The notes under the pieces: model-generated | The model's input: the letters and a program-made list of their open reading frames with translations, nothing else | Databases searched by the model: none | What the model was told of the DNA's origin: nothing | In this document: positions 39,137 through 46,508 of the stretch, in pieces | Layout: each line of letters begins with the position of its first letter | Position numbering within the stretch: position 1 is the first letter of the stretch | Virus record (IMG/VR): IMGVR_UViG_3300041402_001073 | Span: 1-57,821 of that record | DNA length: 57,821 nucleotides | Origin: a virus | Direction: 5' to 3' (one strand) | Made by a program: the position numbers and the translations under genes

Positions 39137-39345
39137 TGGAGGGAGGACACTACTCCTCCCTCCTACTACCCTATATAACGTAGACACCTTATGTGTCCTC
39201 GGCTAAGGTCTGCCGCAACCCTTTGTTAGCGGCCCATAAGTCATCACCTCCCGTTATTTAAAGGACAGGTGGTACGACGCATGAATAACTGTCAGCCAAT
39301 CCTGCGTCTACATGCTTAGACTTTTCTCTGGCTCCACCTGCCCAT
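39137..39345 (-). other. Intergenic structured RNA region with GGAGG-rich hairpin
   Basis: Between two leftward genes. A perfect ten-pair hairpin GGAGGGAGGA/TCCTCCCTCC (39138-39163) stands just upstream of the ribosome site of the 39120 gene. Further upstream, CAGGTGG/CCACCTG encloses GACGCA/TGCGTC and GTCTA/TAGAC stems (about 39266-39340). No gene of note. Confidence 0.5.
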
Positions 39346-39349
39346 CTCT

Positions 39350-40393
39350 TTAACTCTCTGAATCAATTCTGTTTTGCAGCTGACTGAGTGCCCTTGTAAG
39401 ATCCTCGTCGGAAGCCTTGTTAATATCTTCAATAAATGTAGGTACGCCGTCCTTTTCACGATACGAGACTTCCTGAAGAACTTGCTGGGACATGATCATG
39501 TCGCCGTTGCAGTAAGTGTCCAACGCTACCATGAGCTTTTCTTTAGGAGTTCTGTCGGCTTCTTTCTTTGTGGTAGCCTTGCGACCTGTCTTGACTTCAG
39601 CCTTTTTCTCAGTTTTTTTGAATTTATCCATTACATCTTGAGCTCCGCCAGGTTTTTCTTCAACATCTGGAGAGAATGCCATTTCAACAGTAGTATCTCC
39701 ATCTTTAATGGCGGTGGCAAGGCCCCTGAGAATAACAATATGATCAAGACCAATATCCTCTATGCCGGGAACTCCAAGTTTTTCGCAAACCATTTCCTCA
39801 GTGGCACCCATCTTTTGAAGGAAACCGAGGGCATCAGCTCTTCTGTTCGCAAGAGTCTGGGCATCACCCATAACAGTTTTCCTTGCCGCTTCATACATAT
39901 CATCCCAAAAAGCCTTTGGTACGCCCTTTAGGATAGCATTACGGAGACCTATAGAGCATGCTGCGTTGGCAGTCACACCAATCATATCGGGCTTAAACCT
40001 TTTACCATGCTTGTCGGTAATTCTACGTTTAACCTCATAGGTGATGGAAACATTCCTTTCAAGGTCGTGGAATATGCCTTGAGCAATAATAAAGTCCTTT
40101 TCCTCTCCGACTACCCTGGCACCGGCTCTACAATTCCCCCATGCTGAGGCAACAACTTCAGCAAACCTTGCGCTTGGGCCTTCAATGTTCTTGCCTGCCC
40201 GAGGAAGAGCATATATGCACTCTCCGGCTATCTTCTCGGTAAGAGTTACCATGTCCAGGCATTCCTTCCTGAATGCTTTTATGGAACGAGGGTATTGCTT
40301 TGCTGTCGCTATTTGCGTATCGATCTCTGCCTTACTTAAGGTTGCGAGGGTATCGCTGCTGGCCACTTCTACTTCCATTTCATTTTCTGCCAT
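39350..40393 (-). CDS. Putative recombination partner protein of the RecE-like exonuclease
   Basis: 347 residues. The first ~240 residues match a conserved phage family I know only as hypothetical: TLSKAEIDTQIATAKQYPRS, ECIYALPRAGKNIEGPSARF, GVTANAACSIGLRNAILKGV, KAFWDDMYEAARKTV. The C-terminus is a Lys-rich linker plus a short helical domain (DRTPKEKLMVALDTYCNG). It lies with an exonuclease (42749) and an SMC-like ATPase (43689), so it may be a single-strand-annealing protein. That role is contextual. Confidence 0.55.
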   Translation of the reverse strand: MAENEMEVEVASSDTLATLSKAEIDTQIATAKQYPRSIKAFRKECLDMVTLTEKIAGECIYALPRAGKNIEGPSARFAEVVASAWGNCRAGARVVGEEKDFIIAQGIFHDLERNVSITYEVKRRITDKHGKRFKPDMIGVTANAACSIGLRNAILKGVPKAFWDDMYEAARKTVMGDAQTLANRRADALGFLQKMGATEEMVCEKLGVPGIEDIGLDHIVILRGLATAIKDGDTTVEMAFSPDVEEKPGGAQDVMDKFKKTEKKAEVKTGRKATTKKEADRTPKEKLMVALDTYCNGDMIMSQQVLQEVSYREKDGVPTFIEDINKASDEDLTRALSQLQNRIDSES

Positions 40394-40431
40394 GACTTAC
40401 TCCTTTAAAAAGTTAACTAATCTTTCGTTGC

Positions 40432-40674
40432 TCAGGTTAAATATATTTTTTCAAGTTCTTGCCGATCATAAGGACTGTTAATAGTCACCAGAAATATGAG
40501 CCAACTAATATTTATTTCGTATTTATAAACCCACCCATATTTTAGATTGATTTCAATGTGAGGCAACCAATAACACCACCACCTACCAAATTGAGGATTT
40601 GAGCCAGCCTCTTTACAGCGTTGTCTTTCTTCCTCTGATTCACATTTTGCGCTTACTATAAAATCTATTTTCAT
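40432..40674 (-). CDS. Small hypothetical protein
   Basis: 80 residues from ATG 40672-40674. Sequence: KIDFIVSAKCESEEERQRCK, then aromatic beta segments (RWWCYWLPHIEINLKYGWVY, WLIFLVTINS). Possibly a small sensor-like fold; no family recognised. Confidence 0.45.
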   Translation of the reverse strand: MKIDFIVSAKCESEEERQRCKEAGSNPQFGRWWCYWLPHIEINLKYGWVYKYEINISWLIFLVTINSPYDRQELEKIYLT

Positions 40675-40781
40675 TCTCAATTCTCTTTGTTAAAAGTTGG
40701 CGGGGGCAGTTGGTCTGCAATATCACCGATGTTCCCTATGTCACCGCATAATACCAGGCTACCACGCCACCCCGCCGTTAA

Positions 40782-41378
40782 TTACACTACGGGCACCATT
40801 GCCCTTTCTACCGTCCATCCCCTACTTAACCGCTTGCTTAAAGTACTATAATTTATTCCAAGCTCTTCTGCCCAGTCCACAAGTGGTTTAGTTTTCCCGT
40901 TGTAAGTCACAAGGTAGTTGTTTCTTCTGTTCCTCATCTGTTCCTTGCGAGTTGCCCACTTGCAGTTCATGGGGTAATATCCACTATCATTATGAATTCT
41001 TTCGATTGACATACCTTTAGGACGCTCACCCATATCCTGCAAGAAATTCTCAAAATCATACCATCTGTCGCAGACCTTAATACCGCGACCTCCATAGTCG
41101 TTATATCTTTTATCGTTTGAGTTGTTACAACGCGTCAACATTTTCTGCCATGATTTGTAAGCAGGCGTTCCTGACATGCCATGTGTCGTCATTCTTTCTT
41201 TGGTAATACAGCCACATGATTTAGTGGCACCACCCGTTAAATGGCCATGCCGTACCGTCGATGAATTACCACATTCACATTTTACATACCAATATTTCAG
41301 GTTGTGATTATTAGTGTGGCTAAAGCCTAGTACAGTAAGCCTACCAAACACTTTCCTAGTTAAGTCCTTTCCTTTCAT
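40782..41378 (-). CDS. Homing-endonuclease-like DNA-binding protein
   Basis: 198 residues from ATG 41376-41378 (AAGGGAGG upstream). A longer start at 41483 with AAAGGAG is also possible and would translate the structured RNA upstream. N-terminal zinc module: KVFGRLTVLG, YVKCECGNSS, LTGGATKSCGC. The central region has the phage signature YKSWQKMLTRCNN, YGGRGIKVCDRWYDFENFL, MSIERIHNDSGYYPMNCKWAT. The C-terminus holds a helix-turn-helix (PLVDWAEELGINYSTLSKRL). It is likely a mobile selfish gene; no canonical HNH triad is evident. Confidence 0.65.
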   Translation of the reverse strand: MKGKDLTRKVFGRLTVLGFSHTNNHNLKYWYVKCECGNSSTVRHGHLTGGATKSCGCITKERMTTHGMSGTPAYKSWQKMLTRCNNSNDKRYNDYGGRGIKVCDRWYDFENFLQDMGERPKGMSIERIHNDSGYYPMNCKWATRKEQMRNRRNNYLVTYNGKTKPLVDWAEELGINYSTLSKRLSRGWTVERAMVPVV

Positions 41379-41406
41379 TATAACCTCCCTTGATTCAGAC
41401 GCAAAG

Positions 41407-41472
41407 AAGCCCGAGATTTGTCTACGCTCAAAGGAACGCCCCGGACCTCGCGGTGTCGGGAATCTCAGGCTT
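41407..41472 (-). ncRNA. Structured RNA with GCGA tetraloop upstream of the homing-type gene
   Basis: On the leftward strand AAGCC-t-GAGATT pairs with AATCTC-g-GGCTT, enclosing CCCG-ACACC-GCGA-GGT-C-CGGG (GNRA loop) and a single-stranded GCGTTCC. The core CCGCGAGG with GCGTTCC recalls phage C4-type antisense RNAs, from memory. The same bases are an open frame (FPTPRGPGRSFERRQISGF). A strong promoter lies about 40 bases upstream. It may also terminate the preceding operon. Confidence 0.5.
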
Positions 41473-41514
41473 TCATTTAACATAAGTTTTACTCCTTTGA
41501 ATTAGACGATTAAA

Positions 41515-41543
41515 ATCATAAGGGATTGAGATTAAAATGTCAA
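41515..41543 (-). promoter_or_regulatory. Strong sigma70-like promoter
   Basis: Leftward TTGACA (41538-41543) and TATGAT (41515-41520) with a 17-base spacer, the best consensus match seen in the window. Predicted start near 41508, just ahead of the structured RNA at 41407-41472 and the homing-type gene. Confidence 0.7.
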
Positions 41544-41544
41544 G

Positions 41545-42462
41545 CTAGTACCAATTGGTAGCTCCACAGATGGAGCAGGCGGAATTATCGATCCCGTCCT
41601 CTTCTACATCTTTCGGCTCATCAAAGCCTTCACCGCACTGTGCACAGGTATAAGTATGAGTTTTCTCTCCTTCATCCTTGGGCACCTCGGCAGCCTCAAC
41701 AGGAGTTTCCTCTTCCTCTACAGCTTCTGGCGGAGGAGTTGCCTCGCTGCAGTCTTTGACGCGATCACAATTGCCACACTCAGGATCATCGTCAACAAAA
41801 GTCCCAAAGCAATCTTCTGGAGCGTCGTCGCTGGCAGGCTCACCCTCTTCCTTGGCTTCATCTGGACCATCACTAGACTCTTCATGCCCTGGCTCACCTT
41901 CAGCTTCCTCGGTTCCTTCAGATCCAGCTACAGATTCCATTATGTTCTTGGCGTTGTCAGCAATATGCTGTTTGGTTTCCTCGGCCTGTTCTGCTAGACC
42001 TTCAACAGCTTGCTCTTTTTCCGGCTCAGGCTTCTTTTCTTTCTTTTCAGCCTTTTTATCCTCAGCCTTCTTCACGGCCTGGGACATCTCACCGTTTTCG
42101 TTCTTGCTCTCAATGAACTCCATATGCCTCTGGCGCTCCATGGCAGAAATGGTCTCACCCTTAACCCTTTCGCCAGTGTCTTTACGGTACAAGACTTTCT
42201 CGCCCTCGTCGAAGTTAAACTCCCAGAAGCAATTTACATCCCGAGCTTCTTTCTTGGTGATGACTTTACGCCCAAGAACATTCACTCCAGATTCAAGATG
42301 CTGAAGCTTGGCGCCATAGTCCTTCATTTTCTCTTTCTTTTCTGCCTCAACCTCAACCTTCCTCTGGTTAAGCTCGGCCATTTCCTGAGAATATTTAGCG
42401 ACTTCCTCCTCAGTTAACGCACATGATAAGTGCTCAACACAATCTTGTATTTCTGTACTCAT
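41545..42462 (-). CDS. Acidic protein with C-terminal zinc ribbon
   Basis: 305 residues. The N-terminal ~130 residues are a helical hairpin plus beta domain (ALTEEEVAKYSQEMAELNQR, GRKVITKKEARDVNCFWEF, MERQRHMEFIES). About 135-270 is extremely Glu/Ala/Lys-rich linker containing a Cys cluster (DPECGNCDRVKDC). The last 40 residues form a zinc ribbon (YTCAQCGEGF ... SACSICGATNWY). It lies within the recombination genes; function unknown. Confidence 0.55.
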   Translation of the reverse strand: MSTEIQDCVEHLSCALTEEEVAKYSQEMAELNQRKVEVEAEKKEKMKDYGAKLQHLESGVNVLGRKVITKKEARDVNCFWEFNFDEGEKVLYRKDTGERVKGETISAMERQRHMEFIESKNENGEMSQAVKKAEDKKAEKKEKKPEPEKEQAVEGLAEQAEETKQHIADNAKNIMESVAGSEGTEEAEGEPGHEESSDGPDEAKEEGEPASDDAPEDCFGTFVDDDPECGNCDRVKDCSEATPPPEAVEEEETPVEAAEVPKDEGEKTHTYTCAQCGEGFDEPKDVEEDGIDNSACSICGATNWY

Positions 42463-42484
42463 TTGTTACCTCCTGTTTAGTTTA

Positions 42485-42721
42485 TTAATGTGAACAACAA
42501 CAGCAATGATGATCATGGCAACTACAACTACAATGACATGAACAACCTGTCTTTCTTAGCCATGCTGTGTCTATCCATGTACTACAGCCACATTCTTTTT
42601 CGACTTTAACTAAGTCGTCTCTTTCTTTATCTATTTTAATTATTGTGCCTTTAAATGGCTGTTGTGTTTTAAGCATTTGGGTATAATTGCAACTCGTCCT
42701 TACTTTGTCTCCAATATTCAT
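42485..42721 (-). CDS. Small protein with metallothionein-like Cys/His tail
   Basis: 78 residues. The first ~50 look like a KOW/SH3-type barrel (IGDKVRTSCNYTQML, FKGTIIKIDKERDDLVKV). The last 20 residues (CSCHCSCSCHDHHCCCCSH) are nearly all Cys and His, a dense metal-binding tail unlike its neighbours. GGAGG precedes the ATG. Could sequester zinc or iron or anchor a metal cluster; no precedent recalled. Confidence 0.6.
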   Translation of the reverse strand: MNIGDKVRTSCNYTQMLKTQQPFKGTIIKIDKERDDLVKVEKECGCSTWIDTAWLRKTGCSCHCSCSCHDHHCCCCSH

Positions 42722-42748
42722 ACTTCCTCCTTTAAAGTTGGTGTTATT

Positions 42749-43579
42749 TTAAAGCCCTTTATAGGCCGGGAGCATGCTGTCGCGCGCCCCAGCGTCTTTG
42801 TAATGTGGCCAGTGATTATCTTCCCTGCACTTTGCTTCCAGCCTCAAGAGATCATGAAACTCCCGACTACCCCATGCCAAGTAATCAGCATCTATTGTGC
42901 AAACATCCATCCTATGAGGAAACTCCCATTCGCAGGCAATGAGCACAAAGGCATCGTACTGTTCGCCAGTTACTTTAGAGATACCCTCAAGGTACATAGC
43001 GGCCTGACGGTAATAGAAATATGTCGAGATTGCCTTATCAAAGCCATATGGACTGGCATCCTTTGTGCCCTTAAAGTCAACCAAGATTTTATGGCCGGAT
43101 GGCATGCGGTCCGGTCTGCACCGACACATAATCCCAGTCTCTTCATCTTTCCAGATAACTGTTTGCTCACTTAAGCCTGTCTCAAGTAATTGTTTCGCGA
43201 AAGGATGAGCCCTTACCGCCTGGCTCATACCGTATATTTTAACCCAGTCCTTTTGAGATACTACTGTTTTGGTTAGATTATCAGTTGCAAAATCAACCCA
43301 TGCCTTCTTGCCTGCCTTGCTACGTCTATCACCAAGGGGTGCCACTGCAAACTCACTGTCAAAGGCGTCCTTTCCTTCCAGTACCAGAGAGTGTGCTGCC
43401 CTGCCTAAGAGGAGTGACGGAGTATCTTTCTGCATTGCGGTCCTCGCCTTGGCCGGACAGTAATCCATATTATTGAGATACGAATTCCGGATTATATTCA
43501 TCGGGAGGTTGTTATATTCCTGATGGCTCATATCGGTGTAGAGCCCGGGCTTTATCTCAAGCTTTTTAGCCTTTCTCAC
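42749..43579 (-). CDS. RecE-like PD-(D/E)XK exonuclease
   Basis: 276 residues, GTG start overlapping the upstream TGA (GTGA). Family hallmarks: GLYTDMSHQEYNNL, NSYLNNMDYCPAKAR, LLLGRAAHSLVLEG, MCRCRPDRMPSGHKILVDFKGTKDAS (metal Asp and Asp-x-Lys) and YYRQAAMYLEGI. This is the DUF3799-type exonuclease domain of phage RecE, which digests one strand to produce recombinogenic single strands. It partners an annealing protein and sits next to an SMC-like ATPase. Confidence 0.85.
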   Translation of the reverse strand: MRKAKKLEIKPGLYTDMSHQEYNNLPMNIIRNSYLNNMDYCPAKARTAMQKDTPSLLLGRAAHSLVLEGKDAFDSEFAVAPLGDRRSKAGKKAWVDFATDNLTKTVVSQKDWVKIYGMSQAVRAHPFAKQLLETGLSEQTVIWKDEETGIMCRCRPDRMPSGHKILVDFKGTKDASPYGFDKAISTYFYYRQAAMYLEGISKVTGEQYDAFVLIACEWEFPHRMDVCTIDADYLAWGSREFHDLLRLEAKCREDNHWPHYKDAGARDSMLPAYKGL

Positions 43580-43692
43580 TTGTTCACCATTTTTATGAGG
43601 CCATCCAGAATATCAGGATCACCATTAATTAACATAAGGACAATCGTTGACCATATAAATAGGACTACAAGCACCTTGTCTCCACTCGTCAT
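43576..43692 (-). CDS. 38-residue single-TM protein
   Basis: ATG 43690-43692 overlaps the ATPase stop as ATGA; TGA 43576-43578 overlaps the exonuclease GTG as GTGA. One hydrophobic helix (VLVVLFIWSTIVLMLI) then an acidic/amphipathic tail (DPDILDGLIKMVNK). The double overlap argues that it is translated. Confidence 0.55.
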   Translation of the reverse strand: MTSGDKVLVVLFIWSTIVLMLINGDPDILDGLIKMVNK

Positions 43693-45005
43693 TTTGCCCC
43701 CTTGACTTCCCCATCCTCAATATAAATTCCCATCTTGCCGGACTCGTCAACTATCTCGACCCAAACCTGGAAGTCATGCTCTTTTACCATATCCTGAATG
43801 ATCTTCATATTTGCACTGTCCAGAAGAGATCCGTCCATAATTCTCAGAACTCTAAGCTTTGGATTGATAGCCATGGCGATTGATAGTGACACTCTCAGCG
43901 TCTCAGCAGCCGAGCACTGGCCAAACGGTATGTCTTTGTAGGTAACACCTGTCTCATCGAATCCAAGGTGCTCTATGGGGAATTCTGCCTTTTCTATGGC
44001 ATCAGACTTGGTTTTATCCATCCCATCAAGTTCATCGGTGAGGTCTTGGCTTTCCCTCTTGGCAGTATAGAGACTCTTCTGGGTGTCTACTCTCTTCTGG
44101 TTTTCACGGAAGACCTTGTTTACATCTTCGACGTTCTTTAGTTTTTCCTGGAAGGCTTCCATATCGGGATCAACGAGAGCAGTGACTACGGAGTTTGTTT
44201 TTAACAGATGGCCTTTAGCTTCCTTCATGTCGGCCTGTATCTGTTCTTTCTTTTTCTCTCCTTCAGTAAGTCGGTTTGTAAGAGTATCGATACCAGCAAC
44301 AACTTCGGCCAGTGTCTCTTCCAGCCCAGCCAACTCCTGCCTCTGCTCAGTAAGGTCTTTCCGCTTATCATCGTTGGCAACCTTCACTTCCTGAGCCTTG
44401 GTGATTTCTGTCATGATATCAGCAGCACTTACCTCTTTAGTGGGGGCGCCTTCTTCTGGCTCCGGAAGTCCAGACAGCTGACCTTCAAGGTCCTTAACTT
44501 TCCGGTTTACACCAGTCCTCTCTTCGTAAGCTTCGGTGCGGTCCTTCTCCCATTCATCAAGATCAAGCTCGATATCAACTAGGTCGAGGAGGATTTCTTT
44601 CTGCTCCTTGTCGGACATATGGCTGAAGGCAAGAGGATCGAAAGACAGATTGCCGATGAGCTCATCAAGGATTGCTTGGGGAGACTTGAATGTGGCGCCG
44701 TCACGATTTTCAATTGTAAGGTAGCTCTTCGTATCACTTGTCCACTTTCGGGTTACGATAATATCCCCGAGGTCCACGGTGACATGAGCCTTCTCTTCAC
44801 CATCACGAATAGGCTTCTTCAGGTCTTTTGATGCCGCTTTGCCGCCAAGTGCCAGCCAGATGCTGTCTAAAATACTCGACTTCCCCATTTCGTTTCTACC
44901 GCTGATGACAATTGTACTGTCCTTCGGTATAATCTCAATGGCCTTAAGTTTCTTTACGTTCTCCGCTTCCAGCCTGATTATCTTCAATCCCTTCTCTTTG
45001 CTCAT
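43689..45005 (-). CDS. SMC/SbcC-type ATPase
   Basis: 438 residues. Walker A is GRNEMGKSS (about residues 35-43). The head also has a signature-like segment (FGQCSAAETLRVSLSIAM) and a Walker-B-like LRVLRIMDGSLLD. The middle (about 150-330) is antiparallel coiled coil (LTEQRQELAGLEETLAEVV and similar). It is short compared with bacterial SbcC/Rad50 but like phage recombination ATPases (T4 gp46-like in layout). With the RecE-like nuclease it probably processes DNA ends. No SbcD nuclease is adjacent. Confidence 0.82.
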   Translation of the reverse strand: MSKEKGLKIIRLEAENVKKLKAIEIIPKDSTIVISGRNEMGKSSILDSIWLALGGKAASKDLKKPIRDGEEKAHVTVDLGDIIVTRKWTSDTKSYLTIENRDGATFKSPQAILDELIGNLSFDPLAFSHMSDKEQKEILLDLVDIELDLDEWEKDRTEAYEERTGVNRKVKDLEGQLSGLPEPEEGAPTKEVSAADIMTEITKAQEVKVANDDKRKDLTEQRQELAGLEETLAEVVAGIDTLTNRLTEGEKKKEQIQADMKEAKGHLLKTNSVVTALVDPDMEAFQEKLKNVEDVNKVFRENQKRVDTQKSLYTAKRESQDLTDELDGMDKTKSDAIEKAEFPIEHLGFDETGVTYKDIPFGQCSAAETLRVSLSIAMAINPKLRVLRIMDGSLLDSANMKIIQDMVKEHDFQVWVEIVDESGKMGIYIEDGEVKGAK

Positions 45006-45033
45006 GCTATTCTCCTTTACTTATGCTTTAGGG

Positions 45034-45213
45034 CTAAAACTCCACTTCTTCTGTTTTGGTTTCCCATTTCACAGTATCACCGTCAACGCTAGTTAATTCT
45101 CCATGTGGGTTCTGGTCATGGATAGCCCTAGCACAATCATGTATAGATGCTGGTGCTGAATCTATATCCAATACTTCTACTGTGATTGTTACTGTAACTT
45201 TATTTGCTTTCAT
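45034..45213 (-). CDS. 59-residue protein
   Basis: ATG 45211-45213 (GGAGAG upstream) to TAG 45034-45036. Beta-rich: NKVTVTITVEVLDIDSAPAS, GDTVKWETKTEEVEF. It overlaps the upstream HNH gene by 14 bases. Unknown function; clean frame and good composition. Confidence 0.55.
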   Translation of the reverse strand: MKANKVTVTITVEVLDIDSAPASIHDCARAIHDQNPHGELTSVDGDTVKWETKTEEVEF

Positions 45214-45577
45214 ATCCTCTCTCCTCTATGAATTGTTGTAGGCACTCTATCTGCACCTCTTTAAAGTCAACCCCGTATTTTTCCTGAAACTTCACCTGAG
45301 ACAAGTGCCCCTCAGTGTGGTGCATGTCGTGTAGAGGAATAGCAGTCAAATCACTTCCTCCACTTCCGGTGCTTTTGCAATGATGGGCTTCAACTTTACG
45401 TCCCTTATCCTTCCTCATTTCATTTTTCTTTTTACACCCCGGGACACAACAAGGGAGATTTCTAATAAACTCCAGGTACTCTTCGTTCTCATACCTCTTT
45501 TGCTTCGGAAAGCTCTTAAACATCCAATATCTCCATGGGGTATCCGGCTTTACCGCAGAAGCCTTTTCTGGGGTCAT
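45200..45577 (-). CDS. HNH nuclease, DUF968/Ref-like
   Basis: 125 residues. LEFIRNLPCCVPGCKKK, then KVEAHHCKSTGSGGSDLTAI, PLHDMHHTEGH, and FQEKYGVDFKEVQIECL. This Cys-pair plus 'EAHH ... GSDLTAIPLH-x-x-HH' pattern is typical of DUF968/Ref-type HNH enzymes found near phage recombination genes. Ref cuts DNA at RecA-bound D-loops; whether this one does is unproved. Confidence 0.78.
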   Translation of the reverse strand: MTPEKASAVKPDTPWRYWMFKSFPKQKRYENEEYLEFIRNLPCCVPGCKKKNEMRKDKGRKVEAHHCKSTGSGGSDLTAIPLHDMHHTEGHLSQVKFQEKYGVDFKEVQIECLQQFIEERGYESK

Positions 45578-45728
45578 CGGTATCTCTGGGGCCCGAGTAA
45601 TCTTCAGCCCAGCGCCACATCATACAACTAGAGGCGGCACAATTTGAGTTTGAAGCTTTTTCTAGCATAGCCCCAGCATATATATCAGGGCAAAACTTTC
45701 CCTTAGCCTCCTTCTCAGTGACTACCAT
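45516..45728 (-). CDS. Cysteine-containing small protein
   Basis: 70 residues from ATG 45726-45728 (GAGAGG upstream; a GTG three codons earlier is possible). KFCPDIYAGAMLEKASNSNC, SCMMWRWAEDY, KGFCGKAGYPMEI: four cysteines that could bind metal. Overlaps both neighbours. This looks like a phage family of small 'CP ... GK-x-GxP' proteins; function unknown. Confidence 0.5.
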   Translation of the reverse strand: MVVTEKEAKGKFCPDIYAGAMLEKASNSNCAASSCMMWRWAEDYSGPRDTDDPRKGFCGKAGYPMEILDV

Positions 45729-45882
45729 TCTGATCACCTCTCACTTCAGTTTCCTGTGCCTTCATAGTCTTACAGTCATGGTGATGAGGACATCCTGAAC
45801 ACTGAACATCATCGTAGTTCTTTGCTGCCTCACCTATCTCCACTCTTTCTTCCTCAAAAAAACATCCCACACCGTTACTCAT
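45715..45882 (-). CDS. 55-residue Cys/His protein
   Basis: ATG 45880-45882 overlaps the repressor stop as ATGA; TGA 45715-45717. Sequence includes VGCFFEEERVEIGEAAKNYDD and QCSGCPHHHDCKTM, a compact C-x-x-C-x-H-H-H-x-C cluster. Likely metal-binding. It overlaps the next gene by 14 or more bases. Confidence 0.5.
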   Translation of the reverse strand: MSNGVGCFFEEERVEIGEAAKNYDDVQCSGCPHHHDCKTMKAQETEVRGDQNGSH

Positions 45883-46157
45883 AGAGCCTCCTTTTCCATA
45901 TTGCCGTATTCTAATATCTGTTTGTATAAATCTGGCCTTAAGTCCTTCAGTGTTACTTCCATCTCAGTCTCGCAAGCTATTCTGTTTACCAGCTGTAAAG
46001 ATGCTTGCTTATTACCACTCAGTATTAAGGAGAGGTGGCCCTTTGAGATCTTTACTGCCTCTGCAAACTTAGTGTGGCCCCGGTCAAATAGATATTCGCT
46101 TAAGGCCTTTATTTTGTGTGTCTTATTGTTGGGCTTTCTTCCTACCTTTTTAGCCAT
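45879..46157 (-). CDS. Cro/CI-like helix-turn-helix repressor
   Basis: 92 residues. The HTH occupies about residues 28-50: RGHTKFAEAVKISKGHLSLILSG, followed by NKQASLQLVNRIACETEM. A basic N-terminus (MAKKVGRKPNNK) may contact DNA. It is transcribed away from the integrase block and faces the palindrome at 46233-46246. It could be the lysogeny regulator or a Cro-like early repressor; there is no separate cleavage domain. Confidence 0.75.
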   Translation of the reverse strand: MAKKVGRKPNNKTHKIKALSEYLFDRGHTKFAEAVKISKGHLSLILSGNKQASLQLVNRIACETEMEVTLKDLRPDLYKQILEYGNMEKEAL

Positions 46158-46232
46158 AAGCTATTCTCCTTTGTGCTTCTTGAGACATAAGCTAACACGC
46201 GCAATTTATAAATGCAAGTATTATTTTCATTT

Positions 46233-46246
46233 GGAAAACATTTTCC
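46233..46246. promoter_or_regulatory. Candidate operator palindrome
   Basis: GGAAAA and TTTTCC form a perfect six-base inverted repeat around CA, in the 147-base gap between the divergent repressor and integrase-block genes. Its symmetry fits a dimeric HTH regulator. AT-rich flanks could hold overlapping promoters for both directions. Confidence 0.5.
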
Positions 46247-46304
46247 TTGTATTCATCTTAAAGCTGTGTTAATTTGAGAATGCGAATCAGAAAAAGGAGA
46301 TAAT

Positions 46305-46508
46305 ATGAACTGTGAAATAACCTCGGGGAAAATAAAAGAGTTCCAAAAAGAATTTGGTATAAGAGGGGCAGTAAAAATCATGTGCATTCTTCATGAACTA
46401 CCATTGGATATTGTACGGAGTGGAGCCGAGATGAAAGATTTTGTAGCTGAAAAAGAAAAGCAAGATAAACTTAACGCGGCTAAGATTGGAGATATCGTTG
46501 AGCTATAA
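46305..46508 (+). CDS. Small protein upstream of integrase
   Basis: 67 residues with AAAGGAG before ATG. Helical: SGKIKEFQKEFGIRGAVKIM, HELPLDIVRSGAEMKDFV. Its end overlaps the integrase start. Position suits a cII-like or excisionase-like regulator, but no HTH is clear. Confidence 0.5.
   Translation: MNCEITSGKIKEFQKEFGIRGAVKIMCILHELPLDIVRSGAEMKDFVAEKEKQDKLNAAKIGDIVEL

Noticed and set aside
41678-42304. Long Ser-rich plus-strand frame opposite the acidic zinc-ribbon gene
   Set aside because: Ser/Ala runs are the mirror of Glu/Ala codons on the coding strand; similar shadows occur opposite 48543-54305 and 11404-12333.
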